Positions 44,541 to 53,289 of a DNA stretch of 64,000 bases are shown piece by piece. Source of the DNA: UBA4744 sp963718995 (GTDB taxonomy: Bacteria; Actinomycetota; Acidimicrobiia; Spongiisociales; UBA4744); assembly GCA_963718995.1 (NCBI GenBank), contig CAVRAP010000015.1, positions 62,001 through 126,000 on the forward strand. Reading direction: 5' to 3'. How positions within the stretch are numbered: the first letter of the stretch is position 1; the number at the start of each line of letters is the position of its first letter. The translations under genes and the position numbers were made by a program. Below the pieces are notes generated by a model that was not told where the DNA came from, searched no databases, and saw only the letters and a program-made list of their open reading frames with translations.

Positions 44541-45689
44541 ATGACCACCCCCACGCTCAACATCGCCCTGTTCGGCTCGAAATTCATGGGCAAAGCACAC
44601 TCCAACGCCTGGCTCCAAGCAGGCCACTTCTTCGATCTGCCCCAGCGGCCGGTCTTGCACACCGTCGCAGCCCGTGACCCTGAGTACCTCGAACGATTCG
44701 CGGAACAGTGGGGTTGGGCCACATGGACGACCGACTGGAGGACTGCGGTCTCGGACCCGGCCGTCGACCTCGTCGACATCGGAACCCCCAATCACCTCCA
44801 TTGCGAGCAGGCCGTTGCCGCGCTCGAGGCCGGGTTGGCAGTCGCCTGCGAAAAACCGCTGGCCGGTACCTTGCAGGATGCCCGGGACATGCGCGACGCT
44901 GCTCGCCGGACGAAGGCGCCCACCTTCGTATGGTTCAACTACCGCCGCGCCCCCGCTCTGGCGCTCGCCCACCAGTTGGTGTCCGAAGGGCGACTCGGTC
45001 GGATCTATCACGTACGGGCGGCTTACCTGCAGAGTTGGGGAGGACCCGACACGCCTCTCAATTGGCGTTTTCAAAAGGCCACGTCCGGGTCGGGCTCCCT
45101 CGGCGACCTCATGGCACACATCATCGATATGGCGAGGTTCGTGACCGGCGATGAGATCGTCGAAGTCACCGGTGCGATCGACGAACGTTTCATCAAGCAA
45201 AGGCCCCTCCCCGACGACGCCACCAGGAAAGGACGCAGTTCTGTTGATGATGCAGTGCTGTTCCTGGCCAGGTTCCGGCGGGGAGCGATCGCCTCCTTCG
45301 AATCGACCCGTTTGGCGACCGGTGTCAAGAACTCCAATCGCATCGAGATCCACGGCGAGCTCGGAGCTTTACGGTTCAACTTCGAACGCATGAACGAACT
45401 CGAGTTCTTCGATGGATCCGACGCACCCCGGCTGCAGGGGTGGCGAACCATTCAGACCATGCACGACCAGCACCCGTACGCCTCGAGCTGGTGGCCGGAC
45501 GGGCACTGGCTTGGCTACGAACACACCTTCGCCAACCAGGCAGCCGACATCGTTGCGGCACTGAACGGAGCAGAACCGGTCGTGCCCATTCCCGATTTTG
45601 CCGACGCCTACATCACACAGCGAGTGATGGAGGCAGCCGTCCTCTCGGCGCGGGAGCGAGCACCCATCAAGCTGGCGGAGGTCACATGA
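44541..45689 (+). CDS. Gfo/Idh/MocA-family oxidoreductase
   Basis: The 382-residue NAD(P)-dependent sugar oxidoreductase shows the Rossmann start (LNIALFGSKFMGKAHSNAW), DIGTPNHLHCEQAVAALEAG, the catalytic EKPLA motif, WFNYRRAPAL and the GSLGDLMAHIIDMARFVTG segment with its conserved aspartate and histidines. Likely substrates are cyclic polyols or sugars. TAACCT (44528-44533) ends 7 bases before ATG 44541 (leaderless). It overlaps the following GlcG-like gene (ATGA). Confidence 0.93.
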   Translation: MTTPTLNIALFGSKFMGKAHSNAWLQAGHFFDLPQRPVLHTVAARDPEYLERFAEQWGWATWTTDWRTAVSDPAVDLVDIGTPNHLHCEQAVAALEAGLAVACEKPLAGTLQDARDMRDAARRTKAPTFVWFNYRRAPALALAHQLVSEGRLGRIYHVRAAYLQSWGGPDTPLNWRFQKATSGSGSLGDLMAHIIDMARFVTGDEIVEVTGAIDERFIKQRPLPDDATRKGRSSVDDAVLFLARFRRGAIASFESTRLATGVKNSNRIEIHGELGALRFNFERMNELEFFDGSDAPRLQGWRTIQTMHDQHPYASSWWPDGHWLGYEHTFANQAADIVAALNGAEPVVPIPDFADAYITQRVMEAAVLSARERAPIKLAEVT

Positions 45690-46096
45690 GCCAACCTCGA
45701 ACCCTCTCGCATCACGATGCAGCCCGGATCCTCGACACTATCCGAAGCGAACTCGAACCGCAGCAAAGAGGTGCGGCGATCGCCGTCGTCGACGGGCACG
45801 GCGAGCTGATGGCTTTCCTCCGAACCGATGGATGCGACCTGCCATCTATCGTGATTGCGATCAACAAGGCCTATACCGCGGCGCGGGCACAGACCGAGAG
45901 CGGTGCGCTCGGTAAGCGCTCACACGAAGAAGGGTTTCCCATGACCAATTTCGGGGACCTTCGCTACGTGACGTGGGGCGGCGGGGTGCCGGTCGTGGTC
46001 GACGGTCACACCATCGGGGCCGTTGGCGTGAGCGGTCTCGCAGAGGAAGTGGACATCGAGTTGGCCAGGATGGGAGCCGGGCTGGTCACCGAGTGA
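45686..46096 (+). CDS. GlcG/HbpS (DUF336) family protein
   Basis: The 136-residue protein matches the haem-degrading/heme-binding HbpS-GlcG fold: GAAIAVVDGHGELMAFLRTDG, AINKAYTAARAQTES and GGGVPVVVDGHTIGAVGVSG. In some gene groups it accompanies sugar or glycolate catabolism, consistent with the Gfo/Idh/MocA gene directly upstream (overlap of 4 bases). A role in haem binding is not shown. Confidence 0.88.
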   Translation: MSQPRTLSHHDAARILDTIRSELEPQQRGAAIAVVDGHGELMAFLRTDGCDLPSIVIAINKAYTAARAQTESGALGKRSHEEGFPMTNFGDLRYVTWGGGVPVVVDGHTIGAVGVSGLAEEVDIELARMGAGLVTE

Positions 46097-47258
46097 TGGC
46101 CCCTTGGGCCGGGTTGGCGAGGCTGAGCCGACGCAGGACTTCAATGGAACCGGCCAACATCGCCGCCGCAACCATCACAACCAAACCAACCACCTCGAGG
46201 CCCAGCCCTGCAACCATTAGCCCGAGCCCGCCGGGGATGACGGCGGCACCAAAGGTGGCGGCTGCCAGCTGATAACCGACCGCTGTTGGGGTGAAGGCGG
46301 CACCCACCCTCGTCGGGGTGAGCGTTGTTTGCAGCGGAAAGATCGGTCCGAGCGCCAAACCCATGACGACCAGACCGGCCGGTCCGGCCCACGCCACCGG
46401 GTTCAGCCAGAGCGATGCCGCTCCGACTATTACAAAGATTGAACTGACCGAGAGCAGTCGGTGAATCGAAACCCGGTGACCCACGGCACCCAGCGTCAAC
46501 CTCGCGAGGGTCAATGCTGCCCAAAAGGCGGTGACGGCTCCTCCGGCGGCGACCGTCGACATACCCCGGCCTTCGGTCAACAGTGTGTAGGCCCACTGCC
46601 CGGTTCCAACCTCTACCCCTGTGTACAGAGCAAACATGACCAGGGCACCCCACACCAGACTTCTCCTGGCCGGACGGGCGGCCGACGATCCGTCGGCGAG
46701 ATCGACGCTGACACTCCACTCGGTCCGGGTCCGGACGTACAGCAGAGCCAGGATGCCTTGAGCTACGGCCAGCACGCCAAATCCGATCCGCCACGAGGCA
46801 TTCGTTTCGATCAGAGTCGTCATGATGAGGGGCCCGAGCGTCGCTCCGATGCCGAAGCCGGCATGGAGCATCCCCATGGTCCGTGCTCCGAAATGGAGAG
46901 CGGCAACCGCATTGACTGCGGAGTCGATGACTCCACCTGCCACGCCCAAGCCGATGACTGCCACCATCAACCAGAGCCAGTCGGGTGCCGTCGCGTATCC
47001 AAGCAAACTGACCGTCGCCAAGCTCGAAGCCGCCACGAGCAAGCTCCCAACCGCGAAACGGCGGGTCAGCCGGCCGGTGGCCGCCGAAGCGACGAAGTAA
47101 CCAACCACGTACACCGCGATAACCAGGCCAAGATCGGCCACCGGCCGACCAAAATCTCCGGCCACCGACGGCCAGGCGACCCCGAAGGCCGATTTCGGCA
47201 TACCGAGCGCGACAAATGCAGCGACGCTCAAGGCCACCAGACCCATGGTCTTCTTCAT
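46086..47258 (-). CDS. MFS transporter
   Basis: The 390-residue membrane protein has about twelve helices and the MFS pattern (GLVALSVAAFVALGMPKSAFGVAWPS, GRLTRRFAVGSLL, HAGFGIGATLGPLIMT, GLALGPIFPLQTT). It resembles sugar-type permeases. ATG 47258 has TACCGT (47266-47271) ending 7 bases upstream; a GTG three codons earlier has no support. It points against the genes on either side but lies between sugar genes, so carbohydrate uptake is a reasonable guess. It overlaps the end of the GlcG-like gene tail to tail. Confidence 0.9.
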   Translation of the reverse strand: MKKTMGLVALSVAAFVALGMPKSAFGVAWPSVAGDFGRPVADLGLVIAVYVVGYFVASAATGRLTRRFAVGSLLVAASSLATVSLLGYATAPDWLWLMVAVIGLGVAGGVIDSAVNAVAALHFGARTMGMLHAGFGIGATLGPLIMTTLIETNASWRIGFGVLAVAQGILALLYVRTRTEWSVSVDLADGSSAARPARRSLVWGALVMFALYTGVEVGTGQWAYTLLTEGRGMSTVAAGGAVTAFWAALTLARLTLGAVGHRVSIHRLLSVSSIFVIVGAASLWLNPVAWAGPAGLVVMGLALGPIFPLQTTLTPTRVGAAFTPTAVGYQLAAATFGAAVIPGGLGLMVAGLGLEVVGLVVMVAAAMLAGSIEVLRRLSLANPAQGAITR

Positions 47259-47290
47259 CGGAGGCACGGTAGCGGCACTAAGTTTCGCCC

Positions 47291-48079
47291 ATGAAGTCCA
47301 GGCAGGTGAAGATGTCGACGGGGGACGCCGACCTGATCATCGACCTCGACAACGGGGCCAGATTGGCCTCTTGGCGGGTCGGCGGACATGAGCTGCTCGT
47401 CACGACGGGAAAGGCCTCCATTGCATGGGGCCTGTACCCGATGGCACCGTACGCGGGCCGGGTTCGCGCCGGACACTTCACATTCGAAGGAGAACAGTAC
47501 GACTTGCCTCGCACCTCCGACGGACATGCCCTGCACGGAACGGCCCACCTCCAGGAGTGGGAGCACGAAGCACCAACCACGTTCGTGACGGACCTCGGAC
47601 CATCGTGGCCATTTCCGGGGTTCATCAGGCACGAGATCCACCTGGAAGACCACTCTCTCGATCTTCGTCTCGAGGTCCATGCCACGGAGGGCCGGATGCC
47701 GGCCTCGTGTGGCTGGCATCCGTGGTTTCGTACCCGGATTGGCGGCGCTCAGGCACAACTCGACTTTCGACCGGGCTTCATGCTCCGCCGGGACGAACAC
47801 GGCATAGCCACCCGGGAGCGGACGGCGGTTCCGGAGGGGCCCTGGGACGACTGCTTCGGAGGAGTCGAGGAGCCGCCAAGTCTGCAATGGCCCGGCTACC
47901 TTCGACTCCAGATGGCGGCTGACTCTGACTGGTGGGTGGTCTACAACGAGAGGGACTATGCAATCTGTCTTGAGCCGCAGACCGCACCGCCTGATGCGCT
48001 GAACCAGGATCCCTATATCGTGACACCCGGATACCCGTTGGTCGCCAATGCCACCCTCCGGTGGACACCACTGAATTGA
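47291..48079 (+). CDS. Aldose 1-epimerase family protein
   Basis: The 262-residue galactose-mutarotase-fold protein has the conserved segments: YPMAPYAGRVRAG, HALHGTA (catalytic His), CGWHPWF (His), and CLEPQTAPPDA (catalytic Glu). It interconverts alpha and beta anomers of aldoses or sugar phosphates. TAAGTT (47279-47284) ends 6 bases before ATG, implying leaderless translation. The next oxidoreductase gene begins 6 bases after its stop, so they form an operon. Confidence 0.92.
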   Translation: MKSRQVKMSTGDADLIIDLDNGARLASWRVGGHELLVTTGKASIAWGLYPMAPYAGRVRAGHFTFEGEQYDLPRTSDGHALHGTAHLQEWEHEAPTTFVTDLGPSWPFPGFIRHEIHLEDHSLDLRLEVHATEGRMPASCGWHPWFRTRIGGAQAQLDFRPGFMLRRDEHGIATRERTAVPEGPWDDCFGGVEEPPSLQWPGYLRLQMAADSDWWVVYNERDYAICLEPQTAPPDALNQDPYIVTPGYPLVANATLRWTPLN

Positions 48080-48085
48080 GGAGAC

Positions 48086-49075
48086 ATGACTGAAAAAGTG
48101 CGCTGGGGCATTCTCAGCACGGCCGCCATAGGCACCAGGCAGGTGATCCCCGCCATCCAGGCCGCTCCCCATTGCGAGGTGGTGGCCATCGCCTCCCGGG
48201 ACGCAGGACGGGGCAGAGCGGTCGCGGATCGTCTGGCCATCCCGACCGTGTACGGCAGCTACGAAAAACTGATCGCCGCGCAGGATGTTGACGCGATCTA
48301 CAACCCGCTTCCCAACCAGCTGCACCGCGAGTGGACCATCAAGGCGGCGCGGGCCGGCAAACACGTGCTGTGTGAGAAGCCTTTTGCGATGACGTCGGCC
48401 GACGCGCAGAACATGGTGGATGTTTGTGCGGAGGAAAAGGTGAAGCTGATGGAGGCCTTCATGTACCGGCTCCATCCCTCCTGGATGAAGGTGCGCGACC
48501 TCGTTTCATCGGGAGCCATCGGCGAGTTGCGTTCGGTCCAAACTCGCTTCACGTATTTCAACGACGACCCTTCCAATATCCGCAATCAGCTGGAAACAGG
48601 CGGCGGCGCCCTCATGGATATCGGCTGCTACGCCGTCAACGCGTCTCGCATGCTGTTCGGAAGCGAACCGACCAGGGTCCAGGCCTCCATCCGGCGCCAT
48701 CCCGATTTCGGAACCGACACCGTGACCTCGGCCCTGCTCGAATTCGGAGAAGGACAGGCCGACTTCGTCGTTTCCACCCAGACGGAACCCGATCAGCGAG
48801 TGCACTTGCTGGGCTCGGACGGCCGGATCGAAGTCGAGATCCCCTTCAATATCCCCCCGGACCGGGAAACCCGGATCTTCCTGACGCGCGGTGGCGATGC
48901 CCCGGTCGACCCGGACACCGTCACCATCACCTTCCCTGCGACCAATCAATACACCGTGCAAGCAAGGCTCTTCGCCCGGGCAGTCCTCGATGATCTCCCG
49001 GTCCCGACCCCCCCAACCGACGGGGTCGCCAACATGGTTGTCATCGAGCAGATACGGGAAGCAGCGGAGGGCTAG
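48086..49075 (+). CDS. Gfo/Idh/MocA-family oxidoreductase
   Basis: The 329-residue protein has WGILSTAAIGTRQVIPAI, YNPLPNQLHREWTIKAARAGKHVLCEKPFA (catalytic EKP), EAFMYRLHP and GGGALMDIGCYAVNASRMLFG, typical of trans-1,2-dihydrobenzenediol dehydrogenase/xylose dehydrogenase-like members. It follows the epimerase by 6 bases. Its stop codon lies inside the start of the heptamer repeat at 49074. Confidence 0.93.
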   Translation: MTEKVRWGILSTAAIGTRQVIPAIQAAPHCEVVAIASRDAGRGRAVADRLAIPTVYGSYEKLIAAQDVDAIYNPLPNQLHREWTIKAARAGKHVLCEKPFAMTSADAQNMVDVCAEEKVKLMEAFMYRLHPSWMKVRDLVSSGAIGELRSVQTRFTYFNDDPSNIRNQLETGGGALMDIGCYAVNASRMLFGSEPTRVQASIRRHPDFGTDTVTSALLEFGEGQADFVVSTQTEPDQRVHLLGSDGRIEVEIPFNIPPDRETRIFLTRGGDAPVDPDTVTITFPATNQYTVQARLFARAVLDDLPVPTPPTDGVANMVVIEQIREAAEG

Positions 49076-49163
49076 CAGTCAGCAGTCAGCAGTCAGCAGT
49101 CAGCGTGGTCAGCAGTCAGCGAGGGCATACCATTCTCGTGAAACTGATAGCTGATAGCTGATA
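49074..49163. repeat. Two different heptamer repeats: AGCAGTC and CTGATAG
   Basis: AGCAGTC is repeated four times head to tail (49074-49101) and once more at 49111-49117; on the other strand this is a rotation of CTGACTG. CTGATAG follows nearly three times at 49144-49163. Together with CTGAAAA at 31781 these are three heptamers sharing CTGA. Confidence 0.85.
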
Positions 49164-49172
49164 CGTGACATC

Positions 49173-49931
49173 TCACAGATTCGCCCGCAGCCAGGCAATA
49201 TCGGCGGCCTGCTCGTCTGGACCTCCGGGGGTTTCCACGATGACCGGTGCACCGGCCTCTCGTACGACACCGAGGAGCTGATCCGGAGGGATTTCACCCT
49301 TGCCAAGGTTGGCGTGGCGATCCCGCCTGCTATCGAACGGATCACGCGAGTCGTTGCAGTGGACCAGATCAATCCGACCGGTAGCGGCCATCACCCGATC
49401 GACGAGACCGTCGAGGTCCTCGCCGGCGGCCCAGAAATGACAGGTGTCAAGACAGAACCCTGGCCCAAGATCGCCGATCTCCTCCCACAAACGAGCGATG
49501 TCTTCGATCCGCCTGCCCATCGCCGCCTCTCCCCCGGCCGTGTTTTCAATCAGAACCGGCAGTTCAGTTTCGAGGGGCTCGAGTGCCTTCCGCCAACGCC
49601 CGGGACCATCCTCGATGGATCCCTCGTCCGTGACGTGGCCCGCATGCACGATCACCGCCGCGGCTCCGAACGCTTCGGCCGCTTCGATCGTTTGCACCAG
49701 GATCTTCCGGCTGGGTATCCGCACCCGGTTGTTCGGGGAGATCACGTTGATCAAGTATGGAGCATGCACATAGATCGGGATCGGGGCCGCCTTCAGCTCC
49801 TCGGCATCGGGACGGGGCAGGGGCTTCTTCCACGATTGCGGATTCGAGGCAAACATCTGAACGGCATCCGCCTGCCTGGATGCGGCTTCGTCCAAAGGAT
49901 GAGCGTTGTTGACATGTGCTCCGATGAGCAT
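49173..49931 (-). CDS. nfo: Endonuclease IV (deoxyribonuclease IV)
   Basis: An AP endonuclease that cuts 5' of abasic sites. The 252 residues contain AVQMFASNPQSW, YVHAPYLINVISPN (His ligands), VIVHAGHVTD, VLIENTAGGE (Glu ligand), CLDTCHFWAAG and the DLVHCNDSRDPFDSRRDRHANLGKGEI signature. Slightly short of the E. coli enzyme (285) but with all zinc ligands visible. AGGGGG precedes ATG 49931. The start overlaps the stop of the PH-like gene by 1 base. Confidence 0.95.
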   Translation of the reverse strand: MLIGAHVNNAHPLDEAASRQADAVQMFASNPQSWKKPLPRPDAEELKAAPIPIYVHAPYLINVISPNNRVRIPSRKILVQTIEAAEAFGAAAVIVHAGHVTDEGSIEDGPGRWRKALEPLETELPVLIENTAGGEAAMGRRIEDIARLWEEIGDLGPGFCLDTCHFWAAGEDLDGLVDRVMAATGRIDLVHCNDSRDPFDSRRDRHANLGKGEIPPDQLLGVVREAGAPVIVETPGGPDEQAADIAWLRANL

Positions 49932-50511
49932 CAACGGCCCCCTTCCTCGTCCCCGGTCTCGATCTCGACGGATTGGCGCAGCTGCCACAACGATTCGACG
50001 ATGTCCGCGGGGGGCGGCGACCAACCGGCAGTATCGATCAGTAACTCGCCCTGGCTGATCCAGCGGGCCCCCCATGGATGATCAGGCAGAGTTGCCCGAT
50101 CGGTAACTTCGAGCAGAACTGCGGGGCGATCTTCGCCCTCGTCGTCCAACACTATGTAGGAAACGTCCGCAATCTCGCTCCAGGGAACCAGCATCGGAGG
50201 CCTGGAACGGACCGGCCAGGGAGAGCCGGATACCCTGGTCATCGGCGCTGAACACCTTCTTGGGGAACACAAGCTCCTTCAAACCCCACAGGATCAGGGT
50301 GGCTCCCGCCAGAATGAACAACGCCGCGATGATCTTGTCGCGAGGCTCGATGGCCGGAAGCTCCTCGGTTCCGTAGATGAGATCTCGAAACCGTCCAATT
50401 AACTTCTGTTCGAAGAAGAAGTCGGCACCGATGAGCAGGAACGGCACTCCGAGGATGGCGAGCAGCCAGACCTTCCACGCCGAAGTTTCGAACTCGACTC
50501 TTCTTGGTCAT
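49931..50511 (-). CDS. Membrane protein with PH-like domain, frame broken twice by extra bases
   Basis: ATG 50511 overlaps the stop of pyrE (ATGA) and starts MTKKSRVR. The frame then changes at AAA 50486-50488 into TSAWKVWLLAILGVPFLLIG... (two membrane helices, the second LFILAGATLILWGL), and again at GG 50204-50205 from RLSLAGPF into PPMLVPWSEIADVSYIVLDDEG. Deleting one base at each site gives 192 residues, ending at 49931. The last part has the WSEI-containing strands seen in bacterial PH-like domains. Function is unknown. Neither stretch alone makes a sensible protein. Confidence 0.6.
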
Positions 50512-51069
50512 TCGACAACTCCAAGATCTTCGGGGGTGATCAACGCCTGATACGGGAACCCGGCTTCGGTCAGCCGTTCCCGAACGAGGCCTTCGCTTCG
50601 GTCGACGAGAGCGATGGCCTGGACGACCTGCAAACCAGAGCGTACTGCTTCGTTGATGGCTTCCAGCAAAGCTCCGCCCGTCGTTGTTGTGTCTTCGAGA
50701 ACGGCAACAATATCTCCCGGACGCACCGGCCCAACCAGCCTTCCTCCTGCTCCATGACGCTTAGCCACCTTGCGGATTGAGAACGATCGCAACGCCCTAC
50801 CCCTCTGGGCAGCGAGCATGGCGCCGGCCACAGCGACCGGGTCGGCGCCCATGGTCATGCCACCAATCGCTTGAACGTTCTCGTCGAGAACCTCGAGTAC
50901 GGCTCCCGCTACGGCCGCGGCGCCGGCGCCGTCGAAGGTTGTTTGACGGGCATCGAGATACCACGAGGTAACCGCTCCGGACCGCAATTCGAACGGTCCA
51001 TCTGTACGCAAGGCATGGGTAACGTAGGTGCTCCAGAAGAGCCTCACGATTTTCCGAGAAATCCCTCAA
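50508..51069 (-). CDS. pyrE: Orotate phosphoribosyltransferase, frame broken once near its N-terminus
   Basis: Transfers the phosphoribosyl group of PRPP to orotate, giving OMP in pyrimidine synthesis. The intact main frame (GTG 51047) carries LRSGAVTSWYLDARQ, and the PRPP-binding motif IVAVLEDTTTTGGALLEAI. Its N-terminus looks truncated; the family-typical NREALLEHLR sequence lies in the neighbouring frame. Deleting one base of the pair 51021-51022 joins EHLR to THALRTDGPFELRSG and moves the start to TTG 51069 with GGAG upstream, for 186 residues. Downstream, the stop overlaps the ATG of the PH-like gene. Confidence 0.85.
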
Positions 51070-51260
51070 GGAACTCCAACTCCAGCCGATATAGAGGGTG
51101 GTTAGCCCACCTCCCGTGTTAGCCCGACCATAGCGACCGCCTTCCCCCAAGGGCGGTCGCTTCAGTTGCCGGAAGACACCGGCCGTAGACGAACCGAGAT
51201 TGACTGCATCGACTCATCTCCCCGGTGAAAGATCACTGAGCCGTCCGGACATGGGAGAGT

Positions 51261-51800
51261 ATGAACGCAGTCATAACAAGGGGATCGACCTTCGTGGAAA
51301 GTATGTCGGCGTCGCGAACTAGTAGCGATTTCCGGCTGGCCTTCGACCAGCACTACCGGGACATACTTGCGTACGCAAAACGGCGCGCCGTTCCGGCCGA
51401 TGCCGAGGACATAGCTGCCGAGACGTTCACCATTGCGTGGCGAAAGTGGAATTCGGCACCGCCCGACGCTATCCGCCCCTGGCTCTTCGGCATCGCTCGA
51501 AAGGTCCTCGCCAACTCCAGGCGGGGGAGCCGCCGCCAGGATCGCGTCGCCGCCAAGATCACTTCGCTCACCGAGAAGTCAACGATGGACCCTTCGTACG
51601 GCGAGCACCAGGACGTGCACCAGGCGATGGCCGGGCTCCGTTTGGCAGATAGGGAGATCATCCGTCTCCACTGTTGGGAAGATCTCTCCATCTCCGAGAT
51701 TGCCATCGTCCTCGCTTGCTCACCGAACGCAGCGAGTATTCGTCTCCACCGCGCCAAGCAGCAACTCCAGCAGGCCCTGATTTCCGGAGGTCGATCATGA
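51261..51800 (+). CDS. ECF-type RNA polymerase sigma factor
   Basis: The 179-residue protein has sigma region 2 (FDQHYRDILAYAKRRAVPADAEDIAAETFTIAWRKW) with the DAEDIAAETF core-binding segment, and region 4 (MAGLRLADREIIRLHCWEDLSISEIAIVLACSPNAASIRLHRAKQQL) with its helix-turn-helix. Regions 1 and 3 are absent, as expected. ATG 51261 (GGAG 3 bases upstream) and ATG 51303 are both possible starts. Its stop overlaps the ATG of the downstream gene (ATGA), which should encode its membrane-bound partner. Confidence 0.93.
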   Translation: MNAVITRGSTFVESMSASRTSSDFRLAFDQHYRDILAYAKRRAVPADAEDIAAETFTIAWRKWNSAPPDAIRPWLFGIARKVLANSRRGSRRQDRVAAKITSLTEKSTMDPSYGEHQDVHQAMAGLRLADREIIRLHCWEDLSISEIAIVLACSPNAASIRLHRAKQQLQQALISGGRS

Positions 51801-53227
51801 GCACCCAGGATCCCTTTGATCGGGTAAGGAAGTCGAATCCCGTCGACTCCAAGTCCCTGCCGGGGGCGCCTCTCGGCCTCGCCAACCGGATCATGGCTGA
51901 AGGTCGACAAGGCCGCTTTCGCATAACCGGGCCGGCACTGGGCCTGGCATCGATGGCCTTCGTGCTGGTGGTCGGCGCTCTCACCACCACCATCATGCTG
52001 GGAGGCTCCAACGAAACGGCCGTAACCCAGGCAACAAGCACAACGGTCGAAGGATCGACCGGATCGACAACCACGATTCCGGCAACCACTACGACGGTCA
52101 CCCGGTTGGACAACGAGATCGCAGGAGGGCTCGCACCTTGGTCGGCTCTCCCCCTCTCCCAATCCGCTGTGCCGCAGCACCTCATCGAAGACTGGGGGCA
52201 AGCGCAGAACCGGACGTGGTGCTCGGCGTTGTACCCGGCCGACCCGGCCGCTCTGGGATCCGGCGCGATCAGCCGCTCAGCCGACTTCGGCGGAGGTTGG
52301 GCCGTAGCCTGGGATCTTCCCGACGGTCCGGGACGCTCCGCGACCGCCGGATACTGTCCGGACTGCGGTCGGAGCGCCTACGGGGTCGCCGGCGCCGACA
52401 TCACCGGCGGCGTCGAAGATCTCGGCATCTGGCCGAATCAGATCGCCTGGGACGACGGCAGCCGGGCCGGCTACGGCCTGGAAGGCCTCGAGGCTCCCGG
52501 CTCGGGGGCTCCCGTGCTGAGCTACGTGGTGGTCGAAGGTCAGGGGTGTCTCTATAACGTGTGGTCGTTCCTCGGCGAGGACCACCTGATAGCGCTGCTG
52601 GATTCGCTCAGGCTGGTGGAGGGTATGCAGGCCGACCCGGTTCAACTCATCGACCGGGCGAACCAGGTCACCCGCGACATGGGCGAAGCTCCCTGGAGTC
52701 AACCAGGGCTGTCCGGAGCCGCAATCTCCCCGGCCTTCCTCGAGGAGTGGGACCAGGACCTCGGCACCACGGCCTGTCCCCTGATGGCCTTCGCCGATGT
52801 GGGACCCGAAGGCGCCGGCGCCACGGCCAGGCGGGCCAACGGCGACGGAGCCGCGATCGTGGCTTGGGATCGAAGCGATGGTCCGGGTCGCTACGACAAC
52901 GGCGAGTACTGCGCCGATTGCGGTCGAGGGGCCTTCGGAACCAGCCTGGAGCCACTCGGCGGTGCTCCAGATCACCGGACGGACGGCAACCCGAGTCTGC
53001 GCTTTGCAGATGGCAGCGACGTGTGGGTCTTCCCCGAGCTGAGTTTCGACCTTCCGACCGACCGGATCGTGCACCTCGACCCCGTCACCGGAGCATCGGC
53101 CCCCGAGGCGTACCGGGCGTTCGTTGAGATAGCCGGTGAACCGGATTGCGTCTATCAGGTCTGGTCGTCGTACGGCCCGGATCATGTCGAATACCTGGTC
53201 GGCCAGATGAGGTACGTCGAGAGGTAG
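51797..53227 (+). CDS. Membrane-anchored partner of the ECF sigma factor with two Cys-rich repeats
   Basis: The 476-residue protein has a short cytosolic N-terminus (about 45 residues, no classical zinc-binding anti-sigma motif), one membrane helix (GLASMAFVLVVGALTTTIML, about residues 48-67), a Ser/Thr linker, and two tandem extracytoplasmic domains. Each has a Cys near the start (TWCSALYP; TACPLMAF), GRYDNGEYCADCGRGAFG-type CxxCGR (YCPDCGRSAYG in the first), and a terminal C[LV]Y[NQ]VWS strand with a following helix. The translational coupling to the sigma gene suggests an anti-sigma or signal-sensing role. The domain is not one I can name. Confidence 0.75.
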   Translation: MSTQDPFDRVRKSNPVDSKSLPGAPLGLANRIMAEGRQGRFRITGPALGLASMAFVLVVGALTTTIMLGGSNETAVTQATSTTVEGSTGSTTTIPATTTTVTRLDNEIAGGLAPWSALPLSQSAVPQHLIEDWGQAQNRTWCSALYPADPAALGSGAISRSADFGGGWAVAWDLPDGPGRSATAGYCPDCGRSAYGVAGADITGGVEDLGIWPNQIAWDDGSRAGYGLEGLEAPGSGAPVLSYVVVEGQGCLYNVWSFLGEDHLIALLDSLRLVEGMQADPVQLIDRANQVTRDMGEAPWSQPGLSGAAISPAFLEEWDQDLGTTACPLMAFADVGPEGAGATARRANGDGAAIVAWDRSDGPGRYDNGEYCADCGRGAFGTSLEPLGGAPDHRTDGNPSLRFADGSDVWVFPELSFDLPTDRIVHLDPVTGASAPEAYRAFVEIAGEPDCVYQVWSSYGPDHVEYLVGQMRYVER

Positions 53228-53289
53228 TGGGCTCGCTCACGCTCTCCCAAACCGGCTCGGGGTGGGGAGCAGCCGACTAGCTTGACTGT

